From positions 35,907-99,906 of the forward strand of contig JAFLCU010000014.1 of NCBI GenBank assembly GCA_017303355.1: DNA of 64,000 nucleotides, in the 5' to 3' direction. Numbering within the stretch: the first letter of the stretch is position 1; every line of letters starts with the position of its first letter. This document shows positions 60,264 through 64,000 of this stretch, in pieces. The translations under genes and the position numbers were made by a program. The notes below the pieces were generated by a model. It was given only the letters and a program-made list of their open reading frames with translations, was not told the origin of the DNA and ran no database searches. This DNA is from Caulobacterales bacterium (GTDB lineage Bacteria > Pseudomonadota > Alphaproteobacteria > Caulobacterales > Aquidulcibacteraceae).

Positions 60264-62864
60264 TCAGCGCCGCGCCGCGATCCATGCCTCCACCGCCGGC
60301 ATGCGCTCGGCGATCGTTTGCGCGCGGATACGGATTTGCGCTTGCGCCGCCGCCACGGAAGGACGTGCGCCCTCTGGGAAGTTCGCGGCGTAGCGTTCGA
60401 GTTCGCCCACCATGGCCGGATCGGAACTCGACGCAGCGATCCCCGTCGGGAATTCGAGGCGCGTGAGCTGATCGAGATAAGCCTCGATCGCGGCGCGGTT
60501 GGCGACCAGGAAATCCCAGGCCAGTCGTGGATGCTCGCCAGCAACGGCCGCGATCACCTGCGTGCGAATCTGGCGCGGAATCTCGTCGCCCAGAGCCATT
60601 TGCAGCGTGCGGCGGGCGAGCGTTTCGTTCTTGGCGGCGCCCACGCGCAACCACAGCCGGCGTTGCTCCACGAAATCGGTGGCCGCGCGCGCCTGGCCGA
60701 GCAGCCATTCATAATCCGCTTCGGTCGCGTTCTCGGCGAAGACGCTAAGGACCGCATTGCGCGTGCCGGCCGGCAGCGCCGCGCCCGAGCGCACGCGGCG
60801 GCGTGCTTCGGCGATCACCTGCTCGTCGCCTAGCGATCCAAGCGACGTGATCAAGCTAGCGCGCGCCTGAATCGCGTTGGACAATTCGCCCGGCCGCGCA
60901 TCCCAGCCGGCGCGGGCGAAGAAGGGGCGCAACACGCGCACGCCATAGGCGCGCACCGCATCCGCGCTCGGCCGCTCGACCGTATAGGCGGCCAGCGACG
61001 TCATCGAGGACGCCGTATCCATCACGATCAGCGGATCGGTATCCGCCGGGATCGCCTCGACCAGATTGAGATAATCCGAAAACGGCGCATCGCCGCTCCG
61101 GCCGAACGCCCAATAATCCAGCAGCAAGCCGAGCTGATCGACGCTTTGCAGCGACGCGAAGCTCTGCGTCAGGCTACGCAAATTCGATGTATCATAGAGC
61201 ACGCGGAAGAAGCCGGTCTGGCCGGCATTGACGATGTAGGGTCGGCACATCGCCGGGAGCACATTGACCCGTTCGAAGTGGCTGCCGGCTTGCATGACGA
61301 AGCGCGTTGGCGCGGCGTCGGGAAGACGTTGCGCGACCACGGGAACGTTCCAATACGTCGTCGTGCGCGCGGATTCATCCATCGCGAAACGGCGTTGTGT
61401 CAGTTCCACCATCGGGCCGCGGCCGGTGACGCAATCGCGCCCCTGCGCCGCGATCAGCGGAAAGCCCGGCTGCGTCGTGAAGCTGCGCGCGATCTCCAGC
61501 ACCGGCTGGCCGGACGCCGCTTGCACCGCGCTCCACAAATCCTCCGTGCGCGCGTTGCCGTAGAGCCGGCTGTTCAGATAATTGCGCACGCCGGTGCGGA
61601 AATCCTCTTCGCCCACATACGCCTCAAGCATGCGGATGACGGCGAGGCCTTTCTCATATGTGATCGTATCGAACGCCAGGTTGGCCTCATCCAGCGTGTT
61701 GACCGTCTGCACCACCGGGTGCGTGCCTTCGCGCGCGTCGAGCGCCATGGCGGTGGAGGTGCCGTCCGTCAGCTGCGCCATCCACGGATTCCAATCCGGA
61801 TGCACCGCTTCGGTGGCTTTCGCGGCCATCCATGAAGCGAAGCCCTCATTGAGCCACAGATCGTCCCACCACATCATGGTGACGAGATTGCCGAACCATT
61901 GGTGCGCGATCTCGTGCGCCACGGTGCCGAACACGTATTGGCGTTCCGCTTCGGACGAATTCTCGTCCACCAGCAAATATTGGTCGAAATAGAGAATGGC
62001 GCCCCAATTCTCCATCGCGCCAAAACCGCCCGCGCCCGGCACGCCAATCATATCCAGCTTCGGCAGTGGGTAATTGATGCCGAAATACTCAGTGAAATAA
62101 TTGAGCGATTGCTCGCCCGCGATCAGCGCTTCTTGCGCGCGATGGGTTTGCCCGCGCCGCACCACAACGCCAAGCTCCACGCCATCCACGTCGCGGGTCA
62201 CGCGCTCGAAATCGCCCACCGCGAGGAAAAGCAGATAGCTCGGCATCGACGGCGTATCGGCAAAGCGCGTGCGCGTCAGCCCGCCGCGCAGCTGCGTCGT
62301 CTCCGCCGCCGGCATGTTGCCGACCACCATTTGCTCCGTTGGCGCCGTCACCGTCAGCGCAAACACGGCGCGTCGATTGGGCTGATCCCACATCGGCGCG
62401 AACCGGCGCGCGTCGCCCGGCTCGAACTGCGTCGCCAGCGCGCGCTTGGTTTGGCCGTTATCCTGATACTCGACGCGGAAGAGGCCGTAGGCGTCATCCT
62501 GGATCACGCCGGTGTAAGCGATGTCGAGCACATGCTGTCCCGGCGCCAAGGTGCGGCGGCTCGCGAGCGTCAGCGTTTGCGCCTCTTCGTCGATGGTGAC
62601 GTTCGCGTTCGCGTTGTCGATCCGCGCGCGCGATACGTCGAGCCCCAGCGCGTTCATCGTCACGCTCTGCGTTGGTTCGGCCACCTCGATGGTGATCCGC
62701 GCTTGGCCGGCGAAGCTCGCGGCCTCCGCGTTCGGCGTGATCGCGATCTCGTAGCGCAGCGGATTCGGCCCGCCCTCGAACCAATGCCGTTCACTGGTCT
62801 GCGCATCGGCGCCAGTGCTGAGCGCCAAAAGTGCTGCCACAAAAGCAAGACGACGGAATTTCAT
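60264..62864 (-). CDS. M1-family aminopeptidase (PepN-like)
   Basis: 866 residues from the ATG at 62864, with a signal peptide (MKFRRLAFVAALLALSTGAD). M1 motifs are exact: GAMENWGAILYF (substrate-binding), HEIAHQWFGN with the zinc histidines and general base Glu, and WLNEGFASWMA with the third zinc ligand. The C-terminal half is the ERAP1-type helical domain. The protein is exported, so it trims peptides in the periplasm. The region downstream of its start, 62985-63460, contains small ORFs; the nearest convergent neighbour is enoyl-CoA hydratase. Confidence 0.95.
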   Translation of the reverse strand: MKFRRLAFVAALLALSTGADAQTSERHWFEGGPNPLRYEIAITPNAEAASFAGQARITIEVAEPTQSVTMNALGLDVSRARIDNANANVTIDEEAQTLTLASRRTLAPGQHVLDIAYTGVIQDDAYGLFRVEYQDNGQTKRALATQFEPGDARRFAPMWDQPNRRAVFALTVTAPTEQMVVGNMPAAETTQLRGGLTRTRFADTPSMPSYLLFLAVGDFERVTRDVDGVELGVVVRRGQTHRAQEALIAGEQSLNYFTEYFGINYPLPKLDMIGVPGAGGFGAMENWGAILYFDQYLLVDENSSEAERQYVFGTVAHEIAHQWFGNLVTMMWWDDLWLNEGFASWMAAKATEAVHPDWNPWMAQLTDGTSTAMALDAREGTHPVVQTVNTLDEANLAFDTITYEKGLAVIRMLEAYVGEEDFRTGVRNYLNSRLYGNARTEDLWSAVQAASGQPVLEIARSFTTQPGFPLIAAQGRDCVTGRGPMVELTQRRFAMDESARTTTYWNVPVVAQRLPDAAPTRFVMQAGSHFERVNVLPAMCRPYIVNAGQTGFFRVLYDTSNLRSLTQSFASLQSVDQLGLLLDYWAFGRSGDAPFSDYLNLVEAIPADTDPLIVMDTASSMTSLAAYTVERPSADAVRAYGVRVLRPFFARAGWDARPGELSNAIQARASLITSLGSLGDEQVIAEARRRVRSGAALPAGTRNAVLSVFAENATEADYEWLLGQARAATDFVEQRRLWLRVGAAKNETLARRTLQMALGDEIPRQIRTQVIAAVAGEHPRLAWDFLVANRAAIEAYLDQLTRLEFPTGIAASSSDPAMVGELERYAANFPEGARPSVAAAQAQIRIRAQTIAERMPAVEAWIAARR

Positions 62865-62984
62865 GGGCAAGGTCCCCGAGAATCTGAGGCGGGGACCATC
62901 CTGGGTGGCGCCCCGGCCGGCAACGCGTTTGCGGCAGGCCGGCGGCTGAGTACGGCGGATCGCGCGTCATGACCCGCGTCAAAG

Positions 62985-63098
62985 TCAGGCGTCGGGCTTT
63001 TTCCGGCGCAAAGCGTACAGAGCCAGCGCGAGCGCCGCGCCAACGCCAAGGATGATCGGAAGCCAGATACCGACTGAGGCCGCGAGATCTTGGTTCAT
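62985..63098 (-). CDS. Putative 37-aa single-span membrane peptide
   Basis: MNQDLAASVGIWLPIILGVG then AALALALYALRRKKPDA. One hydrophobic helix with a positive C-terminal end, a typical tail-anchored micro-protein. There is no strong ribosome site. It lies upstream of the M1 aminopeptidase on the same strand with a 120 bp gap. Confidence 0.35.
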   Translation of the reverse strand: MNQDLAASVGIWLPIILGVGAALALALYALRRKKPDA

Positions 63099-63155
63099 AT
63101 CGTCAGCTTAACACCGCGAGCGGGGGATCGCCTAGATTCAGACCGTGTGGCGCAA

Positions 63156-63171
63156 CGTGACCGCAGTCACA
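63156..63171 (+). promoter_or_regulatory. CRP-like binding site
   Basis: CGTGA-CCGCAG-TCACA matches the CRP consensus TGTGA-N6-TCACA in nine of ten positions, and the inner GTGAC-CGCA-GTCAC is a perfect palindrome. It lies 71 bp upstream of the first small peptide ORF. Confidence 0.5.
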
Positions 63172-63205
63172 TCCTTATGCCTAAGCGCCTACTACCTTCA
63201 TCTCA

Positions 63206-63224
63206 TCGAAGCGAGGCGCTTCGA
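63206..63224. promoter_or_regulatory. Palindrome in small-peptide leader
   Basis: TCGAAGCG-AGG-CGCTTCGA is a perfect 8 bp stem with a 3-base loop, ending 17 bases before the first peptide ATG and just upstream of GAGGAG. It could be an operator or a 5' untranslated hairpin. Confidence 0.5.
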
Positions 63225-63241
63225 GACGAGGAGCAAAACCA

Positions 63242-63337
63242 ATGACCGCCAAGTTCTACAGCCTGATCATCGCCGCTTTGACGTTCGCGCCGGTTGCCTA
63301 CGCCACGCTGAACCAAGCCGCCCAAATCGTCGCCTAA
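63242..63337 (+). CDS. Small signal-peptide-like ORF 1, 31 aa
   Basis: MTAKFYSLIIAALTFAPVAY followed by ATLNQAAQIVA. A short basic N-terminus, a hydrophobic core and an AYA site resemble a type I signal peptide; cleavage after AYA would release TLNQAAQIVA. GACGAGGAG precedes the ATG. ORF 2, 31 bp downstream, ends in the identical 11 residues. The function is unknown; it could equally be a membrane-anchored micro-protein. Confidence 0.6.
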   Translation: MTAKFYSLIIAALTFAPVAYATLNQAAQIVA

Positions 63338-63367
63338 TCCGCCACACCGAATTCAGAGATCAAACCA

Positions 63368-63460
63368 ATGACCAAGCTGTATGCCCTGATCGCCGCCTGC
63401 GCCGTGTTCGCCCCGATGGCGATGGCCACGTTGAACCAAGCCGCTCAAATCGTCGCGTAA
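63368..63460 (+). CDS. Small signal-peptide-like ORF 2, 30 aa
   Basis: MTKLYALIAACAVFAPMAMA followed by TLNQAAQIVA. It shares the identical C-terminal ATLNQAAQIVA with ORF 1, and in those 33 coding bases the three differences are all synonymous (Leu CTG/TTG, Ala GCC/GCT, Ala GCC/GCG), so the protein sequence is under selection. The leaders differ more (FYSLIIAALTFAPVAY against LYALIAACAVFAPMAM). The same AAACCA precedes both ATGs. Followed by a bidirectional terminator. Confidence 0.6.
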   Translation: MTKLYALIAACAVFAPMAMATLNQAAQIVA

Positions 63461-63485
63461 GCTCCCAGCGACTGGCGGTCTTAGA

Positions 63486-63521
63486 GAAGGGCGCGGAGGC
63501 CGAGAGGCTTCCGCGCCCTTC
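63486..63521. terminator. Terminator between peptide genes and histidine kinase
   Basis: A 15 bp stem, GAAGGGCGCGGAGGC (63486-63500) with GCTTCCGCGCCCTTC (63507-63521), has one G-T pair and a 6-base loop. It lies 25 bp after ORF 2 and ends 6 bp from the convergent kinase stop. Confidence 0.7.
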
Positions 63522-63527
63522 GCCGTT

Positions 63528-64000
63528 TCAACTCGCCCAAACCAGTTCGACTTTGAGACCGCCGAGCTCCGAGCGGCCGAGGCGCAGCTCGGCGCCGCTG
63601 GCGGCGGCGAGATCGTTGGCGATGGCGAGGCCAAGCCCGTGGCCGTCGCCGCGTTCGTCAAGCCGCTTGCCGCGTTCGAGCGCCTCCGCGGCCTGTCCAT
63701 CGCTCAATCCGGGGCCGTCGTCTTCGATCACCAGACGCGCGGCGTCGCCGCCGATGCGCACGCGATGGGCCGCGAAGCGCGCGGCGTTCTCCAGCAAGGG
63801 GCCGGTCATTTCCATGAGAATGTCGTCGCTGACGGGCAGCGTCTCCGGCGCGCTGTTTTCAAAGGCGAGCCGCGCGCCCGTCTCGGTGCGCTCGACCACT
63901 TGGAGCAGGCGGGCGATCACGGTGCGCGCATTGGCGTGCGCGCTGCTGCGCGCCGCGGCCGCGCGGGTGCGCGCCAGTTCGCGCTCGACAGCGCGCGTCG
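63528..64000 (-). CDS. Sensor histidine kinase, C-terminal part (PhoQ-like)
   Basis: The minus-strand frame is open from the window edge to the stop at 63528, giving about 157 residues of the catalytic domain. The N-box region is GPLLENAARFAAHRVRI, G1 is VIEDDGPGLSDGQAAEALER and G2 is GHGLGLAIANDLAAASGAEL. The ending RSELGGLKVELVWAS follows the PhoQ-type pattern (LGDSPLGGLRV). The visible upstream residues RELARTRAAAARSSA belong to the region after the phosphoaccepting His, which lies outside the window. Substrate signal and response regulator are not visible. It converges on the small peptide genes. Confidence 0.9.
   Translation of the reverse strand, partial: TRAVERELARTRAAAARSSAHANARTVIARLLQVVERTETGARLAFENSAPETLPVSDDILMEMTGPLLENAARFAAHRVRIGGDAARLVIEDDGPGLSDGQAAEALERGKRLDERGDGHGLGLAIANDLAAASGAELRLGRSELGGLKVELVWAS

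Overview
The window is high-GC, tightly packed alphaproteobacterial chromosome. It most resembles a Caulobacterales or Hyphomonadaceae-type (dimorphic, CtrA/CcrM-using) bacterium. The evidence is a CcrM GANTC methyltransferase with four GANTC sites and a CtrA half-site in its leader, a TTAA-N7-TTAA CtrA box upstream of a SleB-like hydrolase, and a gene pair (beta-helix protein plus HNE_0200-type cytochrome) known from Hyphomonas. I see no rRNA, tRNA, CRISPR array, transposase or prophage. The content is mostly core housekeeping, and what is unusual lies in the small repeats, a few small genes and some protein architectures.

Layout. 1-4.8 kb: atpI (partial), smc and a DsbA-like lipoprotein on the minus strand. 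4.8-7 kb: dciA-like gene divergent from mutY and a GFA-fold gene. 7-10.4 kb: Crp-family regulator, ccrM, a membrane protein and rnhB (minus). 10.4-11.9 kb: a plus-strand module of small membrane proteins around an XRE repressor, with a palindromic operator. 11.9-18.9 kb: glyQ, DUF559 endonuclease, glyS, DUF559 remnant and ppdK, all interrupted by one palindromic repeat family. 19-24.3 kb: SleB-like hydrolase, SDR, GlxA/AraC regulator divergent from a DJ-1/PfpI gene, DUF1272, YqgE, peroxiredoxin. 24.3-30.2 kb: SPFH/NfeD pair, then rnhA, membrane protein, thrB, glycerate kinase and ispH (minus). 30.3-34.4 kb: lipoprotein, argS, alpha/beta hydrolase, YqhA-like protein. 34.5-39.2 kb: MAPEG, cytochrome plus beta-helix pair, DUF883 pair, membrane protein, NUDIX. 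39.7-45 kb: lysine-rich histone-like gene, FAD-linked oxidase, tsaC/Sua5, cytochrome b561-YceI fusion and YceI. 45-54.5 kb: acyl-CoA dehydrogenase, DUF2235, MBL hydrolase, UPF0145, SDR, tandem esterase, CreA. 54.8-60.3 kb: ligase/exonuclease operon, ABC exporter, enoyl-CoA hydratase. 60.3-64 kb: M1 aminopeptidase, two tiny secreted-peptide genes and the 3' part of a PhoQ-like histidine kinase.

Two things stand out. First, a GC-rich palindromic repeat family (six copies in 64 kb) whose longest copy carries an intact DUF559 (Vsr-like) endonuclease gene. A second copy carries only the gene's 3' remnant, and two copies sit in frame inside glyS and argS, so this looks like an endonuclease-linked element with non-autonomous derivatives. 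Second, two adjacent 30-31 residue ORFs have different signal-peptide-like leaders but an identical C-terminal ATLNQAAQIVA. The three base differences in that shared part are all synonymous. The pair lies behind a CRP-like site and converges on a sensor kinase gene, so a secreted peptide is a testable idea.
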